DNA of 64,000 nucleotides from Sulfitobacter mediterraneus. GTDB lineage: Bacteria > Pseudomonadota > Alphaproteobacteria > Rhodobacterales > Rhodobacteraceae. The position numbers and the translations under genes were made by a program. Shown here one piece after another: positions 26,749 to 36,209 of this stretch. The stretch lies in assembly GCF_003054325.1 (NCBI RefSeq), contig NZ_QBKU01000005.1:248001-312000 (forward strand), written 5' to 3'. The first letter of the stretch is position 1. The number at the start of each line of letters is the position of its first letter. A model generated the notes under the pieces. It had not been told where the DNA came from, did not search any database, and was given only the letters and a program-made list of their open reading frames with translations.

Positions 26749-28058
26749 GACTGATTTTTGCACTGATCCTGACAGCACTGGCCAGCCTGCCTGCCCGCGC
26801 CGAAGTGGACATTCAATCCGTCACCAGCCCCGGCGGGTTGACCGCATGGCTGGTCGAAGAACCTTCGATCCCATTCGTCGCACTGGAAATCCGGTTTCGC
26901 GGGGGGGCGTCACTGGACCGGCCCGGAAAACGTGGGGCGGTGAACCTGATGACGGCGCTGCTCGAAGAGGGGGCTGGCGACATGGACGCCCGCGCCTTTG
27001 CCCGCGGGGCAGAAGTGATTGCCGCCAGCTACGATTTTGATGCCTCCAATGATGCGGTGGCAATTTCAACTCGGTTTTTGACTGAGAACCGGGCGGCATC
27101 GGTGGCCTTGCTCAAGGCCGCGTTGCAAAAGCCGCGCTTTGACGAAGAGGCCATCGAACGGGTGCGGCGGCAGGTGTTGTCGATCATCCAGTCTGATCAG
27201 AAAGACCCCGATGACATCGCCAGCCAGACGTTCAACCAGATTGCCTATGGCGATCATCCGTACGGCTCGTCCCTGAATGGCACCTTGGAAAGCGTTGCGG
27301 CACTGACACGCGATGACCTGTTGGCGGCACACAGCGATGTTTTGGCCCGCGACCGGATCTATATCGGCGCGGTTGGCGACATCACACCCGAAGAGCTGGG
27401 CGCATTGGTGGACGATCTGCTGGGCGATTTGCCTGCCACTGGGGCCGACATGCCGCGAATGGCAGAGGTCACCATCCCCCCCGGCGTGACGGTGGTGGAT
27501 TTTGCCACGCCGCAATCCGTTGCGATCTTTGGCCAGAAGGGGATCAAGCAAGACGACCCCGACTTTTTCGCCGCGACCATTCTCAACCATGTGATCGGCG
27601 GCGGGTCGTTCGAAAGCCGCCTGATGAGCGAGGTGCGCGAGAAACGAGGGCTGACCTATGGCGTCTACTCCTATCTGGTGCCGCGCGATCTGGCAGAGGT
27701 CTATATGGGCAATGTCAGTTCCGCCAATGACCGAATTGCGCAGGCCATTGCCGTGATCCGCGAGGAATGGGACAAAGCGGCGGCTGAGGGCATCACCTCG
27801 CAAGAGCTGCAGGATGCCAAGACCTACATCACCGGGGCCTATCCTTTGCGGTTCGATGGCAACGGGCCGATTGCGAATATCCTTGTGGGGATGCAGATGA
27901 TCGGCCTGCCGATTGATTACATCCCAACGCGCAATGACAAGGTTGAGGCCGTAACGCTGGAGGACGTGACGCGCGTTGCGGGGGAACTGCTTGACCCTGA
28001 GGGGCTGCACTTTGTTGTTGTGGGGCAGCCCGTGGGGGTCGAGAGCACGGGCAACTGA
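26745..28058 (+). CDS. M16-family peptidase-like protein, non-catalytic partner
   Basis: A 437-residue exported M16 protein (signal MRLIFALILTALASLPARA). At the position of the zinc motif it reads LMTALLEEG instead of HxxEH, so it should not bind zinc. It keeps the later core, GGGSFESRLMSEVREKRGLTYG and AYPLRFDGNGPIANIL. Bacterial M16 pairs form heterodimers in which this chain shapes the cleavage chamber. ATGA overlaps the stop of the catalytic gene, which favours equal synthesis. A strong terminator follows at 28102. Confidence 0.92.
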   Translation: MRLIFALILTALASLPARAEVDIQSVTSPGGLTAWLVEEPSIPFVALEIRFRGGASLDRPGKRGAVNLMTALLEEGAGDMDARAFARGAEVIAASYDFDASNDAVAISTRFLTENRAASVALLKAALQKPRFDEEAIERVRRQVLSIIQSDQKDPDDIASQTFNQIAYGDHPYGSSLNGTLESVAALTRDDLLAAHSDVLARDRIYIGAVGDITPEELGALVDDLLGDLPATGADMPRMAEVTIPPGVTVVDFATPQSVAIFGQKGIKQDDPDFFAATILNHVIGGGSFESRLMSEVREKRGLTYGVYSYLVPRDLAEVYMGNVSSANDRIAQAIAVIREEWDKAAAEGITSQELQDAKTYITGAYPLRFDGNGPIANILVGMQMIGLPIDYIPTRNDKVEAVTLEDVTRVAGELLDPEGLHFVVVGQPVGVESTGN

Positions 28059-28101
28059 GCAGCCTGCCCAAAATGAGGCGCTAAAGCGCCACACGATATT
28101 G

Positions 28102-28130
28102 GTTCTGGCCATGGGCCAGAACGCTTTTTT
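28102..28130 (+). terminator. Rho-independent terminator after the M16 pair
   Basis: GTTCTGGCC-ATG-GGCCAGAAC gives a perfect 9-bp stem, then GC and TTTTTT. The T-run is also the start of the dispersed repeat copy at 28129-28152. Confidence 0.88.
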
Positions 28131-28152
28131 GAGTTTTTCTTGCCAAATGAAG
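28129..28152. repeat. Third copy of the GAGTTTTTCTTGCCAAATGA repeat
   Basis: These 24 bases are identical to the inner part of both ends of the 192-bp element at 7317-7508. Here the copy is single, fused to a terminator T-run, and ends eight bases before the stop of the convergent ALDH16 gene. Confidence 0.7.
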
Positions 28153-28159
28153 GCAGGGA

Positions 28160-30502
28160 TTACTCCCCGTAGGGCACCCAGATGTTTTTGACCTCGGTTG
28201 CGGCTTGCAGGAACTCCCGCCCTTCGCCAGCGGTCCCGTGCCAGTCACGGGCGATACCGTTGTTGACCCATGTGCGCTTGAGGTTATGCGCGGATCCCTT
28301 TTCGATGATCCCGCTCAGCTCACCTGCGCCGAAGGACCAGACCGCATCGACATCCATGTGCCGCGCCAGCGGATCGGCGATATCTGATTGCGGGCCTGTC
28401 AGGATGTTCACCACGCCCGCAGGCACGTCGGAGGTTTCAAGCACTTGCACAAAGTCGGTTGCGGACAGCGGGAAGGGCTCGGAGGCGGACAGGATCACCC
28501 GATTGCCCATGGCGATGGCAGGTGCCATGCAAGAGATCAGACCCAGAAGCGGCGCCTCGGCGGGGCAGAGCGCGCCAATGACGCCCACGGGTTCCTTCAT
28601 TGCCAGTGCAACACCGCGGATCGGAACGCCGTGCACCTGACCGTCGTATTTGTCGGCCCATGCGGCATAGGTAAAGAGGCGGCGCACGGCGGCGTCTACT
28701 TCTTTTGCGCCGGATTTGCCGCCCTGCATCGCATCGAGGCGGCTGGCAAATTCATCGTGACGGGCGGCGAGATTTTCGGCGATGTAATAGAGAATTTGTG
28801 CCCGCATGTGGCCAGTGGTTTTTGACCAGCCCTTGGCGGCTTGTGCCGCTTCGACCGCGTTGCGGACATCTTTGCGATTGGCCAGCGATGCATGGCCCAG
28901 CAACGCGCCTGATTTGCCCCAGACCGGTGCAGAATAGCCACCGTCAGGCCGCGCCTGTTTGCCGCCGATGTAAAGCTTGGCGGTGCGGTCCACCGGATCG
29001 GCTGGTGCGCCTTCACCGGTGAAGGCATCAATGGATTTGAGTGGTTTGGCATTGCCTTTAGGCTTGGTGTAGGCGCTGAGCCCTTCCCAGCCGCCCTCGC
29101 GGCCAAAGCCGCTTTCGCGCACGCCGCCAAAACCGGCAGCAGCATCCATCAGATTGGTGCCATTGATCCAGACGATGCCGGCGACCAGCTTGGGGGCGAT
29201 ATCCAGCGCCAGGTTGACGTTTTCGGACCAGATTGTCGCCGCCAGCCCATAGAGGGTGTTGTTGGCCAGCTGCACTGCCTCGGCAGGGGTGCGGAATGTC
29301 GTGGAGACCAGAACCGGGCCAAAGATCTCTTCTTGCATCAAGGTATCGGCGGGGTTCAGTCCGGTGATCAATGTGGGCGGGTAGAAACATCCTTCGGCGG
29401 GCATCTCTGCATCGGACACAAAACGTTCGCCTGCGGTATTGGCCTCGACCATGCTGGAGACCGATTGCAGTTGCACCGGATCGACCAAAGCGCCAACGTC
29501 GATGCTTTTGTCCAGCGGACTGCCGACGCGCAGTTTGTTCATCCGGGCAAGGAGTTTGGCATAGAAACGGTCCGCGATGGGTTCATGCACCAAAAGGCGC
29601 GATCCGGCGCAGCAAACCTGCCCCTGATTGAACCAGATGGCATCAACCAGACCTTCGACCGCGCTGTCGAGATCGGCGTCGTCAAATACGATGTAGGGGG
29701 ATTTGCCGCCCAATTCCAACGTGAGGGCCTTGCCGCTGCCGGCGGTGGCTTCGCGGATGCGGCGGCCCACGGCGGTGGAGCCGGTGAAGGCGATCTTGTC
29801 CACGTCGGAGTTGACGATCATTTCGCCCACGGCGCCGTCGCCGGTGACGATATTGACCACACCCTTGGGCAGACCCGCCTGACGGCAGATGTCGGCAAAA
29901 AGAAGGGCGGTAAGCGAGGTATATTCCGCCGGTTTCAGCACCACGGTGTTGCCCATCGCCAGCGCTGGCGCGATCTTCCATGCCAACATCAACAGCGGGA
30001 AATTCCACGGGATGATCTGACCGCAAACGCCCAAAGCTTCGGCATCGGGCAGTTCACTGTCCATCAGCTGCGCCATGCCTGCGTGGTAGTAAAAATGCCG
30101 CTGCGCCAATGGCACGTCGATATCGCGGGCCTCGCGGATCGGCTTGCCGTTGTCCATCACCTCCAGCACCGCGAACAGGCGGCTGTGTTTTTGCAACAAA
30201 CGCGCCAGCGCATAGAGGTATTTTGCACGGCCATGTCCACCAAGCGCGGCCCATTTCGGCTGGGCCTTGCGGGCCGCTTTGACGGCGGCGTCCACATCGG
30301 CCTGGGTGGCCTGTGACAGCGTTGCCAGAATTTCGCCTGTTGCCGGGTTCTTGCTGTCGAAACCATCACCGGCCTTGGTGAACGCCCCGTCGATGAAATG
30401 GCCAAACCGGTCGCCTTGATCGACCAGCCATGCCAATGCTTCGGCGGCGGCCTCGGGGGCGGTGCCATACTCCATGGTTTCAAAGATGTCAGCGACGCTC
30501 AT
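28160..30502 (-). CDS. Two-domain aldehyde dehydrogenase (ALDH16 type)
   Basis: A 780-residue protein with two ALDH folds. The first (about 30-490) is complete: [27 protein letters not shown], general base Glu263 in [13 protein letters not shown], and nucleophile Cys297 in [11 protein letters not shown]. The second (about 515-780) begins [15 protein letters not shown] and keeps much of the coenzyme-like fold ([17 protein letters not shown]) but has no nucleophile motif, reading [12 protein letters not shown] at that stage. This is the ALDH16 layout, in which bacterial members remain active through domain one. It follows deoC on the same strand by 38 bases, so oxidation of acetaldehyde from deoxyribose phosphate is a fair inference. 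Confidence 0.9.
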   Translation of the reverse strand: MSVADIFETMEYGTAPEAAAEALAWLVDQGDRFGHFIDGAFTKAGDGFDSKNPATGEILATLSQATQADVDAAVKAARKAQPKWAALGGHGRAKYLYALARLLQKHSRLFAVLEVMDNGKPIREARDIDVPLAQRHFYYHAGMAQLMDSELPDAEALGVCGQIIPWNFPLLMLAWKIAPALAMGNTVVLKPAEYTSLTALLFADICRQAGLPKGVVNIVTGDGAVGEMIVNSDVDKIAFTGSTAVGRRIREATAGSGKALTLELGGKSPYIVFDDADLDSAVEGLVDAIWFNQGQVCCAGSRLLVHEPIADRFYAKLLARMNKLRVGSPLDKSIDVGALVDPVQLQSVSSMVEANTAGERFVSDAEMPAEGCFYPPTLITGLNPADTLMQEEIFGPVLVSTTFRTPAEAVQLANNTLYGLAATIWSENVNLALDIAPKLVAGIVWINGTNLMDAAAGFGGVRESGFGREGGWEGLSAYTKPKGNAKPLKSIDAFTGEGAPADPVDRTAKLYIGGKQARPDGGYSAPVWGKSGALLGHASLANRKDVRNAVEAAQAAKGWSKTTGHMRAQILYYIAENLAARHDEFASRLDAMQGGKSGAKEVDAAVRRLFTYAAWADKYDGQVHGVPIRGVALAMKEPVGVIGALCPAEAPLLGLISCMAPAIAMGNRVILSASEPFPLSATDFVQVLETSDVPAGVVNILTGPQSDIADPLARHMDVDAVWSFGAGELSGIIEKGSAHNLKRTWVNNGIARDWHGTAGEGREFLQAATEVKNIWVPYGE

Positions 30503-30540
30503 AGTTCACCCTTTTCAAAAGTCTTGGTCCAGCGCTTGGC

Positions 30541-31554
30541 TTAGCTTGTGGCGTGGCGGTATCCGGCGGAATAGCTGCCGGTGACGTGGTGTTCGAGTTG
30601 CCGCTCGATGTCATTGAGCAGCGAGGACGCGCCAAACCGGAAGAGGTCCGGCTCAAGCCAGCGATCGCCAAGCTCTTCTTTCATCAGCGCCAGATAGGTG
30701 ATCGCGTCCTTGGCCTTGGAAATGCCGCCCGCTGGTTTGTAGCCAACGCGAATTCCTGTGCGGTCGTAATAGTCGCGAATGGCGCGGATCATCACCAGAC
30801 TGACGGGCAGGGTGGCGTTGACACTTTCCTTGCCGGTCGAGGTCTTGATGAAATCGGCACCGGCCATCATGCACACCAGACTGGCACGGGCAACATTGCG
30901 CAGGCTGCCCAATTCGCCGGTGGCAAGGATCGCCTTGACGTGCGCATCACCGCAAGCGGCGCGGAAGGCTTTCATTTCGTCGTAAAGCGCCTGCCAATCG
31001 CCGGTCAGGACATGACGGCGCGAGATCACGATGTCGATCTCGGCGGCGCCTGCCTCAACGCTCATTTCAATTTCGCGGATACGCAATTCGAGCGGGGAAA
31101 GACCCGCAGGAAATCCGGTAGACACCGCCGCGATGGGGATATTTGTGCCTTCCAGGGCGCGTTTCGCGGCCGGGATCATCTCGTGATAAACGCAGACGGC
31201 GCCGGTTGTGATCGGCTTCATCCCCAGTGCATTCAAAAGATCAGGCGCAACTGGTTGGCGGGCCTTGGCGCAAAGGCGCGCCACCCGGCGTTCGGTGTCA
31301 TCTCCTGACAGCGTGGTCAGGTCAATACAGGTGATCGCACGCAAGAGCCACGCCGCCTGATGGGCCTTTTTCACGGACCGGCGGGCAGGCAAAGTCGCGG
31401 CACGGCGTTCCACGGCGGAGGTGTTCACCTGCACGCTGCGCACCCAGTCGAGGTCAAGCGGCATACCGGGATTGCGCGGTTCCGTGACCTGCGGCAGATG
31501 CGCGTCGGTTGTTGTCGCGTCAGTGGTTTTTTTATCGGTGAGCTGGGCGGCCAT
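30541..31554 (-). CDS. deoC: Deoxyribose-phosphate aldolase
   Basis: A 337-residue class I aldolase splitting 2-deoxyribose-5-phosphate into acetaldehyde and glyceraldehyde-3-phosphate. Lys237 in GADFIKTSTGKESVNAT is the Schiff-base lysine and Lys273 in GYKPAGGIS the second active-site lysine. The N-terminal extension of about 60 residues makes it longer than E. coli DeoC (259 aa) and fits the longer proteobacterial/eukaryotic type. GGAGATG precedes the ATG at 31554. No deoA, deoB or deoxyribokinase gene is nearby, so entry of substrate into the pathway is not shown here. Co-transcription with ALDH16 is likely. Confidence 0.94.
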   Translation of the reverse strand: MAAQLTDKKTTDATTTDAHLPQVTEPRNPGMPLDLDWVRSVQVNTSAVERRAATLPARRSVKKAHQAAWLLRAITCIDLTTLSGDDTERRVARLCAKARQPVAPDLLNALGMKPITTGAVCVYHEMIPAAKRALEGTNIPIAAVSTGFPAGLSPLELRIREIEMSVEAGAAEIDIVISRRHVLTGDWQALYDEMKAFRAACGDAHVKAILATGELGSLRNVARASLVCMMAGADFIKTSTGKESVNATLPVSLVMIRAIRDYYDRTGIRVGYKPAGGISKAKDAITYLALMKEELGDRWLEPDLFRFGASSLLNDIERQLEHHVTGSYSAGYRHATS

Positions 31555-31728
31555 GGGGCATCTCCGGTTCGAACAGATGGTCAAATTGCCACGGGCGGCA
31601 GGGGAATAGCAAGATGCCCTGCCGCGCGGTCACAAATGTATCAAAATGGGCAAAACCGCAGGAATAGTGGCCGGTTTGGCCCAAAGTCGGCGGAAAAGCG
31701 CACCAAAGGCCCGTGAGTTAGAATGATA

Positions 31729-31777
31729 TTGAGAATTAGTCGCAACAAGCTTGACTTAGTTGAGAATCAATCGCATC
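31729..31777. promoter_or_regulatory. Two Fur/Mur-like direct repeats upstream of the metal transporter
   Basis: TTGAGAATTAGTCGCAAC (31729-31746) and TTGAGAATCAATCGCATC (31760-31777) agree at 15 of 18 positions and lie 31 bases apart, about three DNA turns. The GAGAATNAxTCGCA core resembles half of Fur/Mur operators of alphaproteobacteria. They sit 26-74 bases before the sitA start, so metal-dependent repression is inferred. Confidence 0.55.
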
Positions 31778-31802
31778 TATTACGGCAAGGAGATTGAGTT
31801 CT

Positions 31803-32771
31803 ATGGATTCTTTGTCGGTAACACGTCGCGCGGCGCTTTTGGGTGGTCTCGCGGTTTTGGGAACGGCCCGCTTTGCACAGGCGGCTGGCCAGCTGAATAT
31901 CGTTGCCACCACCGGGATGATTGCCGATGCCACCCGCCGTGTAGGCGGTGATTTGGTGACGGTGCGGGCCTTGATGGGACCGGGCGTTGATCCACATGGC
32001 TATCGCCAGACCCGCAGTGACATCGTCGCGATGACCCGTTCGGATCTGGTGCTGTGGCATGGTCTCTATCTCGAAGCGCAGATGGAGCGTTTCTTTGAAG
32101 AGCTGGGCGGCAAACGACAAGTCGTCGCCGTGGCGGAGGCCTTGCCGAAAGACAGTTTGCTCAGCCATGCGGACTATGACGGGCGCTACGACCCGCACGT
32201 CTGGATGGACCCGGCGACTTGGATTGGTGTGGTTCAAGAGATCACCCGCACACTGATCGCTGCACGGCCAGAACATGCCGCCGCCTTTGAAGCGAACGCG
32301 GCAAGCTACACCAAAGAATTGGACGCCTTGGTCACCTATACCGCCGAGGCCCTGCAGCGTGTGCCGCAAGACCAGCGGGTTTTGGTCACCGCGCATGACG
32401 CCTTTAGCTATTTTGGCAAAGCCTATGATTTTGAGGTGATCGGCATTCAGGGCATTTCGACCGCCAGCGAGGCGGGACTGAACCGGATCAGCGAACTGGT
32501 CGACGTTCTGGTGGAGCGCAACATCGGCGCGGTGTTTGTCGAAACGTCTGTGTCGGATCGCAACATGCGGGCCTTGATTGAAGGTGCCGCCGCACGCGGG
32601 CATGAGGTGCGCATTGGGGGATCGCTGTACAGCGATGCAATGGGCGCAGATGGCACTTATGAAGGCACCTATATCGGCATGATTGATCACAACGCGACCA
32701 CCATCGCCCGTGCGCTGGGCGCGGATGTGGCCCCTGGCGGTATGTCGGGCAAACTGGTGCAGGGGAGTTAA
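31803..32771 (+). CDS. sitA: Mn/Fe(Zn)-type ABC transporter substrate-binding protein
   Basis: A 322-residue cluster-A-I metal-binding lipocalin-free periplasmic protein. The N-terminus TRRAALLGGLAVLGTARFAQA has twin arginines and may use Tat or Sec export. Metal ligands expected of the family are present: His65 (GVDPHGY), His86 (LWHGLYLEAQ), His132 (DPHVWMDP), a glutamate in FVETSVSD and the aspartate in GMIDHNA. There is no His-rich loop, which argues against a zinc-specific ZnuA. The frame can begin at TTG 31794, but ATG 31803 with AAGGAG upstream is preferred. It is first in a four-gene overlapping operon. Confidence 0.9.
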   Translation: MDSLSVTRRAALLGGLAVLGTARFAQAAGQLNIVATTGMIADATRRVGGDLVTVRALMGPGVDPHGYRQTRSDIVAMTRSDLVLWHGLYLEAQMERFFEELGGKRQVVAVAEALPKDSLLSHADYDGRYDPHVWMDPATWIGVVQEITRTLIAARPEHAAAFEANAASYTKELDALVTYTAEALQRVPQDQRVLVTAHDAFSYFGKAYDFEVIGIQGISTASEAGLNRISELVDVLVERNIGAVFVETSVSDRNMRALIEGAAARGHEVRIGGSLYSDAMGADGTYEGTYIGMIDHNATTIARALGADVAPGGMSGKLVQGS

Positions 32772-32774
32772 GTC

Positions 32775-33575
32775 ATGTCATTGGATCTGGTCACAACCGA
32801 CGCATTCGCATCTCAGGAAACCGCCCGTCAGGACAGCCCCTTGGCGATCCGAGGGCTGACTGTATCTTATGGTCAGAAACCTGCGGTCTTTTCTGTCGAT
32901 ATGACGGTTGAGGCGGGCAAGATGACCGCGATCATTGGCCCCAACGGTGCGGGCAAATCCACCATGCTCAAGGCCGCGCTGGGCATCATCAAACCGCTGG
33001 CGGGCACAACAACCGTGTTTGGCAAACCGGTGGCGCAGCAACGCCAGAAAATTGCCTATGTGCCGCAGCGGGCTTCGGTCGATTGGGATTTCCCAACGCG
33101 GGTGATTGATGTGGTTCTGATGGGGCTTTACCCCAAGCTTGGCCTTTTGGGGCGGGTGCGTGCGGCGCACCGCGAAAAAGCCGAAGATTGCCTTGCCCGT
33201 GTTGGCATGCAGGATTTTGCCACCCGCCAAATTGGCCAGCTGTCCGGCGGCCAACAACAGCGGGTGTTCCTTGCCCGTGCCTTGGCACAAGACGCGGAGC
33301 TGTATCTGCTGGATGAACCTTTTGCCGGTGTCGATGCCGCCACGGAAAAGGCGATCATCGCGGTTCTGAAATCCCTGCGCGATGCGGGCAAAACCGTAGT
33401 GGCGGTGCATCACGACCTCAGCACCGTCGCCGAATATTTCGACAATGTATTCCTGATCAACACCCGCCGCATTGCCGAGGGCAGCGTGGTCAACACCTTT
33501 GTCTCGCGGCACCTGCAAGATGCCTACGGTGGTCGCCTTGCCGGTGCGCAGATGGATGCGCTGGCGCTGTCATGA
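32775..33575 (+). CDS. sitB: Metal ABC transporter ATP-binding protein
   Basis: A 266-residue ATPase that powers metal uptake. Walker A is GPNGAGKSTMLKAALG, the signature is LSGGQQQRVFLARALAQ, Walker B is LYLLDEPFAGVD, and the switch histidine lies in VAVHHDLSTV. An unusual 20-residue polar N-terminal extension precedes the first strand (LAIRGLTVSYG). GGGGAG precedes the ATG. It begins three bases after sitA and overlaps sitC by four (ATGA). Confidence 0.93.
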   Translation: MSLDLVTTDAFASQETARQDSPLAIRGLTVSYGQKPAVFSVDMTVEAGKMTAIIGPNGAGKSTMLKAALGIIKPLAGTTTVFGKPVAQQRQKIAYVPQRASVDWDFPTRVIDVVLMGLYPKLGLLGRVRAAHREKAEDCLARVGMQDFATRQIGQLSGGQQQRVFLARALAQDAELYLLDEPFAGVDAATEKAIIAVLKSLRDAGKTVVAVHHDLSTVAEYFDNVFLINTRRIAEGSVVNTFVSRHLQDAYGGRLAGAQMDALALS

Positions 33576-34777
33576 TCTTCGACGCATTGCTGTTGCAGCT
33601 GGGCTATAACGCCACGCTTGTGACCCTTGGTGCGGCCTTGCTGGGCATGGCTGCCGGCGTCGGTGGCACCTTTCTGTTTTTGCGCAAACGCGCCCTCGTC
33701 AGTGACGCGATCAGCCATGCAACGCTGCCCGGTGTGGCGCTGGCGTTTATGGTGATGGTGGCGCTGGGCGGCGATGGGCGTAATCTCATTGGCCTGCTGG
33801 GCGGCGCGGCGATTTCCGCGGCGGCTGGTCTGTTGTTGGTTTCATGGCTCAGCTCCAAAACCCGCCTTGCCGAAGATGCCGCCATCGGGTCTGTGCTGTC
33901 GGTGTTCTTTGGTTTTGGGATTGTCCTGCTGACCGTCATCCAAACCATGAGCGCAGGACGGCAGGCTGGCCTCGAAGGGTTCTTGCTTGGCTCAACCGCA
34001 GGCATGTTGCGCAGCGACGCCTTGGTGATTGCGGTCTCGGCGGCGGTCACGCTGGCGCTGGTGCTGCTGATGCGGCGGCCGCTGACCTTGGCGGCCTTTG
34101 ATCCTGAATACGGAACCTCCCTTGGCCAGAACGTGCCGCGCACCGATCTTGCGATGATGGGGCTGGTGCTGGCAGTGACGGTTGTGGGTCTGAAGATTGT
34201 GGGCCTTATTCTGATTGTGGCGCTGCTGATCATTCCGCCCGTGACCGCGCGGTTTTGGACAGAGCGGACCAATTATGTGGTGTTGATCTCTGGCCTGCTG
34301 GGCGGGGTATCGGCCTATATCGGTGCGGCGCTTTCAGCGGCTTTGCCGGATGTGCCAACCGGGCCGATCATCGTGCTGGTTGGTTTTGCCCTGTTTCTGA
34401 TCTCGCTGCTGTTGGCGCCCCAACGCGGGCTGGTCTCTGCCGTCACACGGCATCTGGGCTATCAGCGGCAGGTGCATCTGCGGCAGGGCCTTTTGGCATT
34501 GGCGCATGGCCAACCGATCTACGAACGCATGACACTGCGCCTTTTGCGCAAACGCGGCTGGGCCTTGCCTGACGGCGTTGCCACCCCCGAAGGCAAGGGG
34601 CGCGCGGCCAAGGCGATGCGCGACGAAACCCGCTGGCAAGAGATCCGCCGCGATCCGGCGTTTGAAGTGGCAGCATCCCGCTATGACGGGCTGACCGAAA
34701 TCGAAAGCGTCCTGACCCCAGACCAAATCATCGAAGTGGACCGCCGCATTGGCCGCGCCGGACCGGTGCCCGCATGA
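33572..34777 (+). CDS. sitC: Metal ABC transporter permease with C-terminal DtxR-like domain
   Basis: A 401-residue ABC-3 family permease. Residues 1-285 carry eight or so membrane segments with LRKRALVSDAISHATLPGVAL and IVALLIIPPVTARFW. Beyond the usual end of such permeases there are about 110 soluble residues. Of these, TLRLLRKRGWALPDGVATPE (321-340) and GKGRAAKAMRDETRWQEI look like the winged helix of DtxR/MntR, and IESVLTPDQIIEVDRRIG like its dimerisation part. I read this as a cytosolic MntR-like domain fused to the transporter, perhaps sensing metal; that function is inference. It overlaps both neighbours by four bases. Confidence 0.88.
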   Translation: MIFDALLLQLGYNATLVTLGAALLGMAAGVGGTFLFLRKRALVSDAISHATLPGVALAFMVMVALGGDGRNLIGLLGGAAISAAAGLLLVSWLSSKTRLAEDAAIGSVLSVFFGFGIVLLTVIQTMSAGRQAGLEGFLLGSTAGMLRSDALVIAVSAAVTLALVLLMRRPLTLAAFDPEYGTSLGQNVPRTDLAMMGLVLAVTVVGLKIVGLILIVALLIIPPVTARFWTERTNYVVLISGLLGGVSAYIGAALSAALPDVPTGPIIVLVGFALFLISLLLAPQRGLVSAVTRHLGYQRQVHLRQGLLALAHGQPIYERMTLRLLRKRGWALPDGVATPEGKGRAAKAMRDETRWQEIRRDPAFEVAASRYDGLTEIESVLTPDQIIEVDRRIGRAGPVPA

Positions 34778-35703
34778 ACGGCGCTGAATTTGTTCCACTG
34801 TCCCTTGTGCCGATGCTGACGGGCATTTTTGTAGCGGTGGCCTGTGCGCTGCCGGGCAATTTCCTCGTGTTGCGGCGGCAGGCGTTGATCGGTGATGCGA
34901 TCAGCCATGTTGTGCTGCCGGGGATTGTTGTGGCGTTTTTGATCACGGGCGTGGTCAGCACATGGCCAATGTTGCTGGGCGCCGCCGGTGCGGCGGTGGT
35001 TGCCGTTGTCGCGATTGAGGCGGTACGCCGCCTTGGCCGGATCGAGGCAGGCGCGGCAATGGGCGTGATCTTTACTGCGATGTTTGCGGGCGGTGTTCTG
35101 CTGCTTGAACAATCGGACACATCATCAGTGCATTTGGATGTCGAACATGCGCTTTATGGCAATCTGGAAAGCCTGATTTGGCTGGACGCGACCGGCTGGT
35201 CCTCCTTGTGGGATTGGCAGGCGCTTAAGGGTTTGCCGGTAGAGCTGCCGCGCATGGCGCTGACGCTGGTCGTGGTGGCCGCGTTTATCGCGCTGTTCTG
35301 GCGGCCCCTCAAGATCAGCACCTTTGACGAAGGGTTCGCCCAGACCATCGGCATGCGCACCGGCCCCTTGGGGCTGGCGCTGGTGATCATGGCGGCGATT
35401 GCGGCAGTGGCGGCCTTTGATGCGGTGGGCAGCATTATCGTGATCGCAATGTTCATCTGCCCGCCCGCAGCGGCGCGGCTGATGACCAACCAGCTTGAGC
35501 ATCAGGTGGCGTGGTCCGTTGTCTTTGCCGTGATCGCGGCGGCTCTGGGCTATGTCATTGCGGGTTACGGGCCACTCTGGATCGGTTTGCAGGATTCGGT
35601 CTCGGCGGCTGGCATGATTGCGACCATGTCGGGGATCATCCTAGGGCTTGCTGCCCTATTCGGCCCGCACCGCTTGCGCGGATCAGCTGCCCCGATAGGT
35701 TGA
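34774..35703 (+). CDS. sitD: Metal ABC transporter permease, second subunit
   Basis: A 309-residue ABC-3 permease, all membrane segments and no C-terminal extension. [22 protein letters not shown] and [12 protein letters not shown] match the paired positions in SitC. Two different permeases after SBP and ATPase is the SitABCD order, used for Mn(II)/Fe(II). ATGA joins it to sitC. Its 3' end overlaps the convergent uraH gene by 21 bases. Confidence 0.92.
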   Translation: MNGAEFVPLSLVPMLTGIFVAVACALPGNFLVLRRQALIGDAISHVVLPGIVVAFLITGVVSTWPMLLGAAGAAVVAVVAIEAVRRLGRIEAGAAMGVIFTAMFAGGVLLLEQSDTSSVHLDVEHALYGNLESLIWLDATGWSSLWDWQALKGLPVELPRMALTLVVVAAFIALFWRPLKISTFDEGFAQTIGMRTGPLGLALVIMAAIAAVAAFDAVGSIIVIAMFICPPAAARLMTNQLEHQVAWSVVFAVIAAALGYVIAGYGPLWIGLQDSVSAAGMIATMSGIILGLAALFGPHRLRGSAAPIG

Positions 35704-36042
35704 ATAGCCGAACGGCGACAGCAAAAGCGGCACGTGGTAGTGCGCGTCGCCGTCCGAAATGCCAAAGCGCAACGGGATTTCATCCAGAAACCGCGGATCT
35801 TCGGCAGGGGTGCCGATACGGTCCAGATAAGCCCCTGCCTCAAACACCAATTCATAAGTTCCGGTGGCAAACTGCCCTTTGGGCAGGATCGGCGCATCGG
35901 TGCGGCCATCTGCATTGGTCTGCATCTGCGCGAGTTTGAGCCGGTTTGTGCCTTCGATCCGGTATAGGGTGATCGTCATCCCCCCGGCGGGCAAACCGCG
36001 CGCGGTGTCCAGCACATGTGTGGTCAGATATCCTTGCGACAT
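35683..36042 (-). CDS. uraH: 5-hydroxyisourate hydrolase
   Basis: A 119-residue transthyretin-related protein that hydrolyses 5-hydroxyisourate to OHCU, the second step of urate breakdown. His9 in [10 protein letters not shown], Arg47 in NADGRTD, the histidines of [18 protein letters not shown] and the C-terminal tetrapeptide YRGS are the full active-site set. AGGAGCG precedes the ATG at 36042; a longer frame upstream has no family similarity. It is divergent from the rest of the urate cluster and its last 21 bases overlap sitD. Confidence 0.95.
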   Translation of the reverse strand: MSQGYLTTHVLDTARGLPAGGMTITLYRIEGTNRLKLAQMQTNADGRTDAPILPKGQFATGTYELVFEAGAYLDRIGTPAEDPRFLDEIPLRFGISDGDAHYHVPLLLSPFGYSTYRGS

Positions 36043-36120
36043 GGGAACGCTCCTGTTTGTTGCCCCGGAGCGGATGAGGATAGCTGCCCTGCCAGTCAGG
36101 TCAATGCAGGGCGGCAAACC

Positions 36121-36184
36121 GATTCGCGCACTGATTCGCATGTTTTTTGTAAAGTGATTCGTTTTTGCTTTGACCTGCGAATCA
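36121..36184. promoter_or_regulatory. Phased GATTCG repeats between uraH and the ureide operon
   Basis: GATTCGCG (36121), TGATTCGCA (36132-36140), TGATTCGT (36155-36162) and the inverted TGCGAATCA (36176-36184) share one core, at offsets of 12, 23 and about 22 bases. They lie in the divergent control region and overlap the candidate -35 box. No regulator gene is adjacent. Confidence 0.5.
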
Positions 36185-36199
36185 TCCCTTGCGTATATG
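36170..36199 (+). promoter_or_regulatory. Candidate sigma70-type promoter of the ureide operon
   Basis: TTGACC (36170-36175), an 18-base spacer, then TATATG (36194-36199). Transcription would begin near 36206, about 365 bases before the first start codon. Confidence 0.4.
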
Positions 36200-36209
36200 G
36201 AGGCCCACA

